The translations under genes were made by a program, and so were the position numbers. A stretch of 64,000 nt of DNA from Brachionus plicatilis (taxonomy: Eukaryota; Rotifera; Eurotatoria; Ploima; Brachionidae), in assembly GCA_010279815.1 (NCBI GenBank), contig QEOQ01000455.1:288145-352144 (forward strand), written 5' to 3'. The notes below the pieces were generated by a model that was given only the letters and a program-made list of their open reading frames with translations, was not told the DNA's origin and ran no database searches. Below, one piece after another: positions 1-12,830 of the stretch (within the stretch, counting starts at the first letter, position 1; every line of letters starts with the position of its first letter).

Positions 1-319
1 CGAGCTGGTCTTTTTCCGGGTTTTGGAGCGAATCAGCCAGATTGGTCACGCTTGCTCCGCATGCTTCGTCGACCAGCTGAGTGCTTGATTTGGAGCGAAA
101 TTTTAGCTTGGAATTCATCTTTATCAATGGCTTACTGATGCCAGAGAACATGTGAATCGAAGTGGCTGACTTTTGCTGTAATTGACTTGACTTTTTGTTT
201 AATTTTTTGCCGCCTGGTATTTGCTTTGTTTCATTGTGCCAGACTGGATTTGATTTTTTTGTTGACTCGTTTCCATAATCCAAATTAGATATGAAATTTG
301 TGTCTGATTTAAATTTAAC
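1..319 (-). CDS. Partial coding exon, Ser/Lys-rich protein of unknown family
   Basis: Reading the minus strand, one frame stays open from a stop at 338-340 to the left edge of the window. GC is far above the flanking DNA. The exon most likely begins at 319, after the sequence TTTTTTGCTAAG (acceptor AG), with codons GTT AAA TTT. That is phase 0, the same phase as the donor at 18897/18898. The 106 visible codons are rich in Lys, Ser, Asn and Gln and end in a more balanced segment containing STQLVDEACGASVTNLADSL. No domain is recognised and no stop is reached, so the gene continues outside the window. In-frame ATGs exist at 151 and 118, so a first-exon reading cannot be excluded. A second possible acceptor (AAATCAG) would give phase 1. 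Coding status is fairly sure; the join to the 18.9-kb exon is inferred. Confidence 0.72.
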
Positions 320-2136
320 CTTAGCAAAAAAGCAAAATTAATTAATCATAAGGAAAAAGTTTCTCTTGGGAGGCTTTAAAAGCTTTTGGAAAATGGGTAT
401 TTTTTAGAAAAATTATTTTCGCAAAACATTGGGCTGTAAAAGTGTGATTTGAATTTTTTTTTAAATTCTAGTAAAATTTTTTATTATTTAAGGGGATCTT
501 TTAATTACAAAAAATTTAATAATTTTTTTTAGAGAATTAAATTTTTTAAAATTCCTCATTTTAACTTATTTTAAATTTAGACTGCAAAATTTGAGCGTGT
601 CACCAAAAAAAAGTTGATTATTTGATTCGATTTTTAAAGTTAAATTTTTTATTATTAATTTCAAAAATTAATTTGAAAAAAACCCTTTTTTAATGCACCC
701 ATCCAGGATTTATGTATTTTTTAAAAAAAATTGTAACCATTAAATTTAATTAAAAAAAAAGATTTATAATTTTCAAAAAAAATTTACACTAAAAAAGGGT
801 TCTTTTTCGAATTGAATTTTTTAAATTTATAACTAAAAAATTTAACTTTAAAAACAAATAAAATAATTAGCTTTTCGATATCTTGGAGACACGCTCAAAT
901 TTAGCAGTCAATATATATAAAAAATTTTTTTTCTTTTCAAATAATGACGGACCAAAAAGAAACAAAATAAGTAAAAATAGTTGATTTAAATGTCGGGATT
1001 TTTACAATATTTGGATAGAAATAGTAATTTTTTTTCCTCATTAATTTTATATCAAATTAGTGTAGGTTTATTATCACAAGAATCAAAGCATTCAGCAAAC
1101 TCTCCTTAGTCGATTTCAAATAAAACTAATTTAAAAAAGGAAGGAAATATTTTTTTTCTAAATAAAATACTCAAGAAACATTAAAATATTTAAATTTTTC
1201 TAATTTTTAATAGTCACCTTTTAGCTATTCAATAATTATTTGATTTAAATAATATTAGTTGTGCATGTTCAAATAAATTCAATTTAAATTAAGCTTTTAT
1301 TAATTTTTAATTGCTTTGTTTTGGTTGTAATAATTTTTTATTTTATATTCTTAGCTTTTCTTCACCCACGTGGTGTTTACTGAATAAATGATTTAAAATA
1401 AAACCACCAAAAATTTTAATGAATTTTTTTTCTAAGCAATTATTAACATCACTGTAGATTTTCACGAAGAAAAGTTAAAATCATTTTTTTTTCAATTAAA
1501 TCATGTGACTAACACAATTATGGAAGCATACTATTTTATTCTTTAAATTTATTTAGAAATACAAAACTTTATTTCATTATATTATAATTTTTTTACATCA
1601 CCCTTGTGGTGTTCACTGAATAAATAATAATAATATTTTTTTTTCAAAAATTTAAGTTACACTTGAAAAAAATTTAATAAGTAATTTCTCAGAAAAATTA
1701 TATTCTTATCAGGCATCTCTTGACGCCTGCCAGGTCGAAAATTAAATAAAAATTAAATGTCCTGTTTTAACTGATTAAATTGGCAACAACAAAAAAATTT
1801 AGTCACAAATTAATAATTTAGAATAACGCTTTGATTATTTCTTTAAATCAAATTTCATTGTCCATTTTTAATTTTGAATGTATGATCAAGTTTTCGGTTT
1901 GCAAAAAATAGAAAAAAATATGCTTCAATTTTAAAAAATGTTAAAAATTTTTAATAAAAATAAATAGAATTAAATAAATTTTGAAAATTTTGATAGGTAA
2001 AAAATGACCGAATAAATCAAAATTTCGGATGTTCTATTAATATCCTTTTGTCTTTGTATTTTTTACCCAAATTTGACTTTATTAAACTAATTGTATGAAT
2101 AAGATAAATTACAATTACTGATTATTAAATTTTTAT

Positions 2137-2671
2137 GAGTGAGGATTAAAATACCATAAAAAAGGATTAAAAAACATAAATAATGTGAACGACACATAAA
2201 CTTATATTTATTTATCAAAAAAGATTACAACCACATAAAATTAATTTATAAAAAAAAAATTAAGTCTTTTATTTGATATAAGTGTTAGTAATACATAAGT
2301 TATTCTAAATTTCATTCAAATAAAAAGTTATAGATTCTACCACACAACATGCTATTAAATGTGTACATACTGCCTTATCTAAAAAGTTAGAACAACTGCA
2401 GTCTGTACAATCGGGACACATACATTCTGTGTTTATTTGAACACTATCTCTATCCTTACATATGTACTTTATATAATTATCTTTGTTTAAATTATGTGTT
2501 GGTAACAGAAAAAAAAAATTAAATTTAGTTTTTATGGTTTTTAATCTTTTTCAATTGTTATACAAAAAATTTATGTGTTGGTTAATCTTTTTAGAATTTT
2601 GATTAGCATTTTTTATTTTTATGTGTTCTATTTTTTGATTCACTCTTTTTATGGTATTTTAATCCTTACCC
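2137..2671. mobile_element. Mutator-like (MULE) element, 535 bp, with 9-bp target duplication
   Basis: The left end GAGTGAGGATTAAAATACC and the inverted right end GGGTAAGGATTAAAATACC form terminal inverted repeats. The 9-bp word AATTTTTAT lies directly outside both ends (2128-2136 and 2672-2680), a typical Mutator-like duplication length. Copies of a word like TTATGTGTTGGTTA lie near the right end, with related ACATAAA words near the left in mirror orientation. The interior carries a SWIM zinc-finger coding relic, which is the usual C-terminal domain of MULE transposases. This is an internally deleted, non-autonomous copy. Confidence 0.85.
2305..2559 (-). pseudogene. MULE transposase C-terminal relic with SWIM zinc finger
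   Basis: An open frame of about 84 codons on the minus strand ends in TAG at 2305-2307. Its last 40 residues contain the cysteine/histidine series ECMCPDCTDCSCSNFL, then AVCTHLIACC. The CxC...CxH core matches the SWIM zinc finger found near the C-terminus of Mutator-like transposases, where it probably helps bind DNA. No good start codon is present and the catalytic DDE domain is gone. The fragment sits inside an element with MULE-type ends, which supports the assignment independently. Confidence 0.75.
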
Positions 2672-2947
2672 AATTTTTATAATATTTTATTTGTCATCAA
2701 ATTAATTACTTAATTATTAAACTTGGTCACGTAATTACGTGATTGTAACGGATGAAGACAAAGTTTGCGAATTAAGTTTGTGTCGTCAAAACTTCTTCAT
2801 TTTAAATGCAATTTCAAATTTGAAAACAGATTTGAAATCCCCAGAGTCTGTTTCGTAGTTATAACTTGAAATAATAATTTTATCGACTTGCTGAAACTTA
2901 ACAAAAATGAAATAAATAAAACCCTTCCAAATCGTGTGTATTTATAC

Positions 2948-3099
2948 CAGAGTTGTTTAAAAGTCATAAGTCTCAAGTCAAGTCCAAGTTCGGACTTTTT
3001 TTTTTTTTTTTTTTAATTTTAAGTCTTTGCTCGGACTTTGAAATAAAAAAAATCCGGACATGGACTTGACTAGAGACTTGTGACTTTTAAACAACTCTG
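2948..3099. mobile_element. Palindromic hAT-type MITE, copy 1
   Basis: The ends are CAGAGTTGTTTAAAAGTCA and its inverse TGACTTTTAAACAACTCTG. Arms repeating AAGTCTC and CAAGTC(C)AAGT..CGGAC surround a poly-T centre, so the whole element can fold into a hairpin. Flanks ATTTATAC and ATTTTTAC agree at 7 of 8 positions, as expected for an 8-bp hAT duplication. At least five further copies or fragments occur in the window. Confidence 0.8.
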
Positions 3100-3195
3100 A
3101 TTTTTACTATGAAAAAAATCGTGCATTAGAAAAAATTTGAAAAAATTGCCTTCCATTATCAATAAGTATCATTAAGAAAAAAATTTTATATTCTG

Positions 3196-3306
3196 GCCCG
3201 AATTGAACCTATTGAAGATTTTTGCTCAATATTGAAAGGGAAAGTCTACAAGAATTGCGAAAGGAAAGCGAAAGCACTTCATCAACTGAAGCTAAAATTT
3301 CTGTGA
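3196..3306 (+). pseudogene. Tc1/mariner transposase fragment (last catalytic-residue region)
   Basis: A 36-codon reading frame encodes ARIEPIEDFCSILKGKVYKN, then a Lys-rich helix ending HQLKLKFL before a stop. The PIE..C.ILK.KVY pattern corresponds to the classical PIE-N-x-W-x-x-L-K motif around the last acidic catalytic residue of Tc1-like transposases. The usual Trp is Cys here. Everything upstream, including the DNA-binding domain and the first two Asp residues, is absent. It lies 40 bp before an LTR and is a dead fragment. Confidence 0.7.
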
Positions 3307-3346
3307 AATCAGTCTTACATTTATACAGACTCTAATTGAAAAGAAT

Positions 3347-3594
3347 TGTCATACCCTCGGTATAACTACTTTATACATATAATATCTTGAAAACAAGTAA
3401 CTTAATATTATTTAAAAGATGTCGTTTTAATATTGAATGGTGAAAACTTTATTTATTTGTTTAATCATAATTATAAATAAATGAACAAGCCAGCTATCAT
3501 GAGAGAAGCATATTCTACTTTGACTAACTGGCAAGTGAAATATAATAAATCTTATATTTATCCTTGCTTGTGTCACTCAATTATTGGCGTGACA
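3347..3594 (+). repeat. 5' LTR of a broken LTR retrotransposon
   Basis: The segment begins TGTCATACCCTCGGTATA and ends ATTGGCGTGACA, so it has the TGTCA...TGACA terminal inverted repeat of LTRs. Four bases later TGGTGGCAGCGGTGG (3599-3613) has the position and TGG start of a tRNA primer-binding site; the tRNA was not identified. No second LTR copy is present in the window. Confidence 0.75.
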
Positions 3595-3811
3595 TAATTG
3601 GTGGCAGCGGTGGTTGCAGCCAAAAAGTAAAAAATCAAAGAGAAAGTTTGAGTTCGCAGTAAACAACCTAACAGGTAATACCTGACTTTTTCCGATTCTC
3701 ATATTTAAGGTTAGGATAAATCACTTCCAAAAAAGAAGTCGAGACATCATTAAGGCGAAGGTCAATTTTTTTCTCGATCTGCCAATTATAACATAACTGT
3801 ATATTACTCAA

Positions 3812-4590
3812 ATGGATTTTGATAGGTTCAAAAGTGCAAAGACATTCTTTAAGAGACTAGTCTGGCCCTGCAAAGAAGGAATTATTTTTGATAAACCTGC
3901 ATTCAAGCGGTTCAGGTCAAGTAAAAAGATTTTGTTGATCTATTGAAATTCAACGATGATATTGATTTCGACTGCGCTAGAATATTTCTCGAATCAATTC
4001 GAGTGTAAATTGTCTGACCATGAGATGAAATTTATTAAAAACCATCAGAATCACGAAATTTTTTTGGACTGTGAACGCTAGACGAGCTGAAACAAAACCT
4101 GTGTGAAAGAAATTGTGGTGACGTAAAAAAGACTAATTATGGAAAATCATCTGTAAGCAGTGTTGAACCTCTGACAGTAAACGAATACCATGTAGAGGAA
4201 TGGTTTAATCAATACGATAGAATAGCTTATGCAAATGAGTGGTCATGGTTAAAAGAAAAAGCTCTTAATATATGGTACGATTTGGAGCAAATAAATTAAC
4301 ATAAATCCGAAATAGTGAGAAAAATGATAAAAGACAAGATGGACAGATCAAATAATATAGCGTTTTCGGGAATTTTTTAACAGGACTCAGAAAATGGCGA
4401 ATCAGAAGATGATTACTCAAGGACGTTAAAAGAGGCATATAATAAAGCATTTAAAGCTAATATGAGCGAAGAAGCCAACAAAGGGATTATTCCAGAAATT
4501 CCAAGTAACATGTGTACAATTGAGCCAAAGAGTTATGATGAAGCCGCAGAAATGGCGAACAAAATTAAGAGATCGCTGCAGTTAAATTGA
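3812..4590 (+). pseudogene. Decayed retrotransposon gag (capsid-like)
   Basis: The ATG at 3812 opens a short frame (MDFDRFKSAKTFFKRL...) that soon stops. From 4132 to 4590 a single frame runs 153 codons, broken only by TAA at 4297-4299 and another near 4378. It includes VEEWFNQYDRIAYANEWS followed by KEKALNIWYDL, the aromatic helix pattern of Ty3-type retrotransposon capsid proteins. The C-terminal part is rich in Glu/Lys (SEEANKGIIPEIPSNM). Between 3935 and 4131 the frame is disrupted. The product would have packaged element RNA; this copy cannot do so. Confidence 0.7.
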
Positions 4591-7500
4591 GAATATATTA
4601 AATGATAATTTGACTAAACAATTCTTGAAAAATTTATTATTTTTAAAAGAAAAAAAACGATCTTAAATAAATATTAAAATAATTTGTGAAATATTTTCTT
4701 GATAAAAGAATACTATTATTTTCTTGTTAAAACCTTACATTTGGTTTTAGATAATTTTAATTTTTTTTTTTTATTTAGTCTTAATGTTTTACATAAGAAT
4801 GGATATTTCCTTAACTTAACATCTTATATAAGAACATTTACGAGAAATTCTCTCTAATCTTATAAGTTTCTCACTCAAGATCTTAATTCAAATCTTAATC
4901 AGATAGAGTCGAGTTTTCTTGATTTTCCAAAAATCAAAAATTATGGACTTCATTTCTTATTTATCCTATTTTTTTATGTTTTTTTTAATAATAAAAATCT
5001 TAATGATACTTTTTTCTTGATTTTTTTTGCATACGGTCAAGTCGAAACTTCTTACCACCACCTTTCGACTTCGACTTTACCTGCACTTATCTGAAGTACT
5101 AATAATGTTAAAAGTTTATTTCATTTTACAAAACAATGCCATTAATGCATGGAGTTTTTTGGTGCCTTTTTTTAAATATATTAAATTTACTTACTCTATT
5201 AAACCACATGAAGATTGCTAATCAATTATTTTTTTAAAGCAATCTCTTAAAGTGAGCCTGAATTTGACATCAGATATTTTTCCATTTTATTAGAGGCATA
5301 AAATGACAAGGTTTATTGTTTTATTATTACTAAGAAAATATTTTAATTCGAGCCTGATATCTAGCTTCAAATTCTGATGAAATTGAATATTTTATTACAA
5401 ATCACACTGTTTGAGAACAAAATTTGAAAATTAATTAAACTGTCTTAAATAATTTTTCTATTCACACATATGCATGCTATTTTTTATAATTTTTTTTTAT
5501 CCAATTCAATTAAAAGATATGATGTTTGTGAATTATAAGTGGAATTAAAGAGAATTTTTCCTTTTAAAATGTTTAAAAACCTGTTTATTTTCAGAATTAT
5601 TTTTAAAAATACTGTTGAAACTGAAGAAATCATATTAAAAATAAAATAATTTTTTTTATTTTGATCTCAACCTAATGACAAATACTGCCAGTCAAACAGG
5701 TTCTTCATAGCTGCCAAAATACTAATTTTGATTCTAAATCCTTCCGTTTGAAGTCAATAATTTTCTTTTTTAAACCCTAGGCAAAAGGATAATATTTAAT
5801 TAATTTTAAAATGATAATTGCACAAATTGGATATTTTTTATTCGATTCATACTGAAACGATTAAAGATTGTAATTAAAAAAAATCTTTTTTTTATTAAAT
5901 GTTGAATTCTTTTTATTTATAAATTCAACTAATTCAATAAAATTAATTTTTTGAGTTAAAAATATTATCTTTTAAAAATGGAAAGTAAAATTAAATAAAA
6001 AAAGACAGTGTAGTATAAGAAGGAAGACCAGCTGTTGATAAATTATTCTCTGGACATTTGCTTAAACTAATTTTTTAGTAATCATTTAGATGAGGATGTC
6101 AAACACCGGAAAATTCTTACATTTTTGTTTTTGAATGGAAATAGAGAAATAGCTTAAGAAGTGTGAATTTTTGAATTTTTTTTTCTTAAAAAATAATTTG
6201 AATTTAAAAAAAAAGCCTTCAAAAAAATTGAGAAAAAAAGTTTAATTCAATCCTTTTATTTTTTGAATGGAGGCAATACGAAATTTAAATCAACCTCTAT
6301 CAATTTTTCTAATTTAAAAAAAGTTATTTTAAAAATATGAGAGAAAATTAACAAAAAAAATTGATCATAATTTCGAACAAGTGAAGTTACTTAATAATTA
6401 TTGACGCTATTCTATAAAAAATCTTAAATTCTTAGGACTGGATTAAAAATTCAAAATTAAATTAATTTAAAAAAATATTAGATTTTTTTTTGAAAAAGCC
6501 TTGAAAGTAAAAATTGATTAAATTTTAAAATTCAAAAATTCTTGAAGTTCAGAGATTTGTGAGAAAAACAAAATATTTTTGTAATCCTAAATTTGACCCA
6601 GCTCCATTAAAAAAACTCAGGTTTAAATTTTTTAAAGAATAAAATTTAAATGTCCTAAATTTGCGAAGTAAAAAAATGATTTTCTCAATAATTTACTCAA
6701 ATATGGACTTAAATAAATAAATTATTTTAATAAATTTTTTACAGCCAAAAATTTTTATTTTCCTATTTTAAATATCTAATTTTATGACTGAAAAAAGTAT
6801 CTGCCATTCGGCAAAGAAAAGATTTCAATGTTTCAAAAGCCTCTGAAAAAAATTTTTCTGCCAGTAGCCTTTTCTTAGTCTCTTTTTGAATAATAGAAGT
6901 TTTTTGATTTAAGAAAAATAAAATAAATTATAAATTCAAAATTGCCGATATGGGCGTAATTTATGAAATAAGCAATAATAATTAATTGTTACTTTATTGT
7001 TTTTTTTTTTAACGAAAACATAATTTAATAAAACAAAAATAAAAATCAAAACATAAATTTTGCTTTTTTAATAAATAGCTCAAAAATTTAAATTACTATT
7101 TTTAATTAGATTCAACATGCCAATGAAACAAAAATTTTTTGTGGCACATTGAAGTTGGTGATCATGATTAAATGATCAAAATTTAATTGAAACTAAGTTT
7201 TATTATTTGTTTCAGACACTAAGTCTATTAGGTTGAAATTTTTTTCTTATTGATTTTTCTAAAAATTTTTATCTTAAAAGTTTAAAGACAAATGAAAATC
7301 GTATTTAAAAATATAAAATTAATGTCGAAGACTTTTATTTTTTAAAATATAAATCTTGAATTGTGATAAAAGAGTAAAGCCAAACAAAAATCTTCCATAG
7401 TCAAGCATACAATCACTTAAAGAAATAATACATATTTGTATCCTTGAATCAAAAAATTATAGCAAATGAAAGCTGAAAAAAAATATTCTTAGTGATAAGG

Positions 7501-8258
7501 AAAATATTTTGAAATTTAATTTCCAAAAATTTTTCTTTTTCCTTAAATCAATTAAGGAGTAGTTTTTAGTCCAAATTACATTTATAATTTTTAGAGATTA
7601 TTTTTTTGCTAGAAAATTAGGCAGCATTTAAAAATTTACTTTAGCACAATTTTCCAAAAAAAAGACTCTCGGAGTATAAATGTAAATAATTAACTCTAGA
7701 GAATTTAAAAGCTTAAAAAGCTTAAAAATGTGTTTCAATCATCAAATATCCAGCCAATTTTAAACATTAATTAATCAATACTTCATCTCTTAGAATAAAG
7801 CCTCAACATTGTTCTTAATCTGCTCAATTGTAAGTTATTGAGATAAATGATAAATAAAAATAAATGCTGCAGCATATGTTTTTAAATGTATTTTTAGTTC
7901 AGAAAGTAAAGGCATTAGCTTTTTTTCATACGATCAAAAAAATGTAATCTTTTAAGGTTAACAAAAAATTCTCTAAATATTCATAAAAGCTTTTATCTTC
8001 CCACAATCAATTCGAATTTAAAAACAATAAAAAAAAATTAAATAATTTCAAATGGCTGTCATCTAAAACCATATCTAAATAAATGAATTTAGTATCTAAT
8101 TTTAATTATTAAAATATCTAATGTATTTAATATTTAATATAATTTATTCCAATATCTTAAAATATTATTTTGTATCTTATTTAAGTGAATTGATATTTTT
8201 TCATTGCTAATTGTATCAATAGAAACTCGGTACTGGGCTAAAGCTGCTTCAGAATAAA

Positions 8259-8289
<31 letters not shown>

Positions 8290-11200
8290 GAAATAGAGAA
8301 TTAAATCTCTGAATTAATTTTGTGTCTTATTATTTTCTATTCTATTTTGTTTTCTTGACACTAAATTAATTAAATAATATATTAATAAAATATAGTTTTT
8401 TAATTTTTATATTTTATTTTTTAGATACTAGAATCATTTATTTAGATTCAAAATTAATTTAAAGCCAATTTTAATTTATAAAGTAATTTATGCTCTAAAT
8501 AAATTTTATTATAAATAATTTGTAAATCTTGAGCTTGAGCTAATGCTTAATTGAATAAAAATTGAAAATATTTTTTTTCAATTGGAACTGAGACTTTAAA
8601 CACATAATAATACTTCTAAAAAAAATTGAAATTTCAGTGAATGTTACATAAAACAAATTAAATAAATAAAAAAATCATATAAAAATTTATAATGAAAAAG
8701 TAAAAAGAGAGAAATAAAATAAGACGGTTTTAGTTAAGCTTGTGAAAAAGAATTCAAGAGGTGAATCCAATTATTTTTGGTATAAAATAACAGTTCTTTA
8801 AAGAATACTACTTAAGTTGACAAGATTCTTGACAAAATTTTCATTACATCATAAAAAAGTTAAAAGTCAATTAAATTGATTAAGTCTGTAGCAAAAATTT
8901 CGCATCAATAAATTAATTAATTCAGAAATAGATTTAAATTATTTATTAAATTAAATTATTTTTTTAACTAATGCTGTAGTTTAAATTTTTACTTCTTTTA
9001 ATTTTTAAATAAAGCTACCACCCTGCTTCAATTTAAAGCAAATCTTTTAAAAAGATTGATGCACTCTTCACTGTCGTAAATTATTAAAAATATTAATTGG
9101 TAAAGAATCAAACTCATTGAGCTTAAATTTAAAAGTGACTTCAGATTGATTATTTTTCCAATGGTCTTTGGAATCAAACAACAAAATATGAATTTTGAAT
9201 TTACAGGATCTATTTCTTGATACAGATTAAAAATTTAACAATAACAAGTTCGTTTATTTATTTTATTTGTTTGTTTAAAAATATATTTTGTAAACAATGC
9301 CTGAATGATGAAAAGTTAGAAAACGAAAATGTTTAAAAAAATATTTAAAACCTAGAGAATATTTTTCGTTTTTATTTCTTAAATTTAGGATACTTATTTA
9401 GTTTTTTTTGGTTTCGATGAACAAAGTGTTATCGTTTTTTTAAGAACCTTAGGGTGTCATGTGTGGGGATCTAATGTTTTCAAAAATTTTTGCATACTTT
9501 ATGAATTTTTTTTTTGTAATTAATAAAATAAAAAATTCCGAACGAAGAAATACTAAAGATAATGATACAAATAGAAAAATGGAGGAAAAAACATTTACTC
9601 TGAGATTATCTTTTTTCATCATCGGAATAAAATTAATGGTAAATTTATACTCAATTTTTTGATTACTCAAAATATTTTGGAAATTAAATTTTTTAATTAG
9701 ACTTAAACGTCTTTAAAAATAATAATTTATTTTTGAATTTATTATTTAATGAAATCTTTTTTAGCCCAAAGTACATGTGTCAAAATACATCTATTTTGAT
9801 ATAAGAACACTTGATGACAAAAAAAATTGAATTTTTTATTTGAACCTTTTTTAAAGACAATTAAAAAGCTATTTTTTATTAAAAGGACATTTTTAAGAAA
9901 ATAATTTAAATATTTTTTTATTTTTATTTCTAATCCAAAATTTAGAATTATGGCAATAAAATAAAATAAATTTAACATCATGAATTTAATAGAATAAATA
10001 ATAAAACAAAAACTCAATTAAATTTTTTTTTAAAAATTGAAATATTTCCTTTTTAAAAACAATATATAAAAGGTGATTAAAGAATTAGAGCCCTTAAAAA
10101 ATAAATTAAAATTAAATTTTTTTTGTTTCCTTCCTACTTTGCTTTTGCTTCCGTCAAAATTTTCCTGGAAAAATAAATAAGTCTTTTAAAAGACCGCAAA
10201 AAATAAAAAGTTAGGAAGACAATTTAAAGCCAATTTAAATTTAAATTTAATCTAAATTTAATTCATTAAAAACCTGCAAAATAATCCTTTCGTTTTTTAA
10301 AAATTAAAAATATAAAATTTTTATTTCAATCATAAAATTTATTGATTAAAAATTTTTTTAGTATGAAATGGAAGGGTAACTGCGAACAGCATATCAGTTT
10401 TTTGCCCTCTCGTTTTTTTTTGAAAAATCTTAAATAAATTTTTCAAATTGATATTTTTTAATTTAACAATGAAGATTTTTAAATTAATTTTAGCTAATAA
10501 CTCTGTCAAAATTAGCTTTTAAAAATTGTACTTGATCGAACCCTTAGATGGCTTGAGTGCTAAAAATATTCAAAAATGAGAGAAAAATAATCCTCGAGCA
10601 CTTAAATCGTGGATGTAAAGCATGAAAATAGTGAAATAATTGTGGAGAAAAACAATTATTAAATAAAAAAATGATGATATGTTTTCTATTAGATTCTCTG
10701 GATGAATTTAAGCTGTTAATTAAGGCCTAGAGAGTTTCAAATAAATTGATAGTTTAAAATTTTTAAGCCAATTCTGGTAATAATCGAATTTAAAAAAAAA
10801 TTCTCAAACTGAATAGAAAAAAATAGAATAAAATAAATGTAAAATAAAGTCCTCAAAAAACTGATAAATTTATTTTCAATTAAAAAAAGCAATATAATTA
10901 ATTAAATTCAAAGCGAGTCTTTTTTAGAAAAAAGAATCAATTTAAAAAAGCTCCCTGAATGATTAACTACCTAATAATAGAGATCGACAAGAGAGCTAGT
11001 GATGAATTATGTCATATTTTTAGAAATTATAAAATCACGTTTTATTTTCTAAAATAGCTAGAGTTACTCTTAAGTATAGATAAAAATTATTGATTGTATC
11101 AGATTTCAAATATCAAGCTTAGGAATATAATGTCATTAAGAGGCGGCTTGAGCTTTGTTTTTTGTTGGCATAATATTAAGCTAATATATTTTTAGAAAAA

Positions 11201-12058
11201 AGTTGATTAATATTTGAGTTAAGATTTTGCAAAAAAATATCAATAGATTATTTATTTTAAAAGGGCTTGAGTACAAATTTTGAAGAATAGGCTGTTTATT
11301 GGAAGGTAAACATTTTTCCAGCATTTCCAGACCGTGTTTGAGCACATGATCACAATAATCTAATGGAGCAAAGGAAGCATTTTGATTTAATAGCTTTTAT
11401 AAATATTATTTTTTTATGATAAATCAGAGTGGTACGCTTCAATCGCATATGAATCTTCACAATTTTAAAAAAGCCACTTTTTATTGCTTTTTCAAAATAA
11501 AAATTAATATAAAATAAATGTTTTTTTTAAATAGACCTGTTAAACAATTTCTTTTTTGAAATAATAAAATTAAAATTTAATTAAATTTTATTAACAATAA
11601 GTTATTCTGTTGTTTTTGTATTAAGTTTTGCGGTGGTAAGGTTAAGTCAAGTCAAGTCTAGAATTCAAAATTTTTCTTTTTTTAAAAAAAGTCATTAGAC
11701 TTTAATTGAAACACAAAAAAAGATCTTGTTAATTCAGAGTTTTCTTTTTTCTAAAATCTGATGCATCAATCGGCAATCAATGTTTAGCTAACATTTCCCC
11801 ATAGAGATTCGAATCTTAATTTGATTTAAAAATGCTTTGGTGAAATTCAGTATAAAATAACAGAAAAAAATGATAAAATTTACTTTCAAAACATATGGAA
11901 AAAAATAAATTACTAAAATAATGAATTAAAAAAAGACAGTGGTTTTATTTTTTTAACAATTTTTAGCCATTAGATCTGCTGAAAAATTGAATTTTGATTA
12001 AATTTTTTTTTTACAAAATAAAAAATTAATCTTTTAAGAAAAAATTTTTGCTTAAAAT
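4591..12058. other. AT-rich non-coding filler
   Basis: I see no supported gene or complete mobile element in this 7.5-kb stretch. It consists of A/T homopolymers and short degenerate words, and open frames in it look like chance products of low-complexity DNA. A poly-A plus TAAA tract at 8256-8287 is listed separately. Confidence 0.6.
8256..8287. repeat. A(20) plus (TAAA)n tract, possible retroposon tail
   Basis: A run of about 20 A is followed by TAAATAAATAAATTG. Just before it lies a short patch of higher GC (ACTCGGTACTGGGCTAAAGC). This could be the 3' tail of a small retroposed sequence or a plain microsatellite. Confidence 0.4.
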
Positions 12059-12110
12059 CAGAGTTGTTTTAAAGTCCCGGACTTGAGACTTGTCACTTTT
12101 AAACAACTCT
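12059..12110. mobile_element. Deleted hAT-type MITE, copy 2
   Basis: This 52-bp remnant has both ends (CAGAGTTGTTTTAAAGTC and GACTTGTCACTTTTAAACA) but almost none of the interior. Flanks CTTAAAAT and TTTAAAAT are nearly identical. Confidence 0.65.
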
Positions 12111-12299
12111 TTTTAAAATGTTGATAATAGATTAAAAAAATAAAATAATTAACAAAAAATAGTTTTTAACACCATCTTTTTTATAAAAAAATTAATTCTT
12201 GAACTAATTTAAAATATTTAAATGTAATACATCTATAAAATACGTTTTTGTACTGGACTAAAATTAAAAAATTAAAAGATTCCTATATGAGGTTTCTTT

Positions 12300-12830
12300 T
12301 GACCCCTCAAATTGTGCAATGCTTACCCAAAATATTTTCAAAACTAATCCGGAAAGATGCCCAAAACTTGCCTACTCCGAATGGTACTCTTTAAAGTTCT
12401 CCAAACAAAAAATCGTCCATATTCTATCAACCATTAAATTAAAGCTTAATTACTCCATTCTCTCGTGACCTTAAATTTATCCGTATTTTGATTTAATTAA
12501 ATTTTGTTTTTTTTAAAGTTGAAAAAATAAGAAAAAAGAATAGAAATAAAACTTTGATAAGAAACAAATAAAAGGAAAAAAAAGATAATTAAAGACCTTG
12601 CTTCGGAACAACCTTGGAAGTTCATCTCTTATAAATGTCATTAGTGCTGTAAACTTAATAAAAAATAAAAAATAAGAAAGTTGAAAAAATATTCTAATGT
12701 TAAAGACAATGAGTTAAAAAATCTAAGCAGTTGACATCTGAGTTGAAAAATTTTTTAAAAAATTTTTAATTCAAAATCAGCTGAACTTTGTCAATAAGAA
12801 AGGAAAAAAATCCACTCTCAAGCAGACATT
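12300..12830 (+). repeat. Dispersed repeat, partner of the inverted copy at 49075-49630
   Basis: Words such as CCTACTCCGAATGGTACTCT, CCATTCTCTCGTGACC, CGGAACAACCTTGGAAGT and TCCACTCTCAAGCAG recur in the same order, reverse-complemented, at 49.1-49.6 kb with many small differences. No terminal repeat or coding frame was recognised, so the class is unknown. Confidence 0.7.

Larger units (their letters stand above)
3347..4590 (+). mobile_element. Truncated LTR retrotransposon (LTR, primer site, decayed gag)
   Basis: The order is LTR (248 bp), primer-binding site, untranslated leader, then a gag-like frame. Pol (protease, reverse transcriptase, integrase) and the 3' LTR are missing, so this is a 5' fragment. 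The gag sequence suggests a Ty3/gypsy-type element, judged by general similarity of the capsid motif only. Confidence 0.72.

Noticed and set aside
5027..5221. 64-codon plus frame near a TACCACCACCTTTCGACTTC patch
   Set aside because: The GC patch is short, the frame has no motif, and only a weak word match to 11630-11670 exists.
9449..10017. Overlapping 67-91-codon frames on both strands
   Set aside because: They are Phe/Lys/Asn/Ile-rich products of homopolymer DNA with no motif or GC rise.
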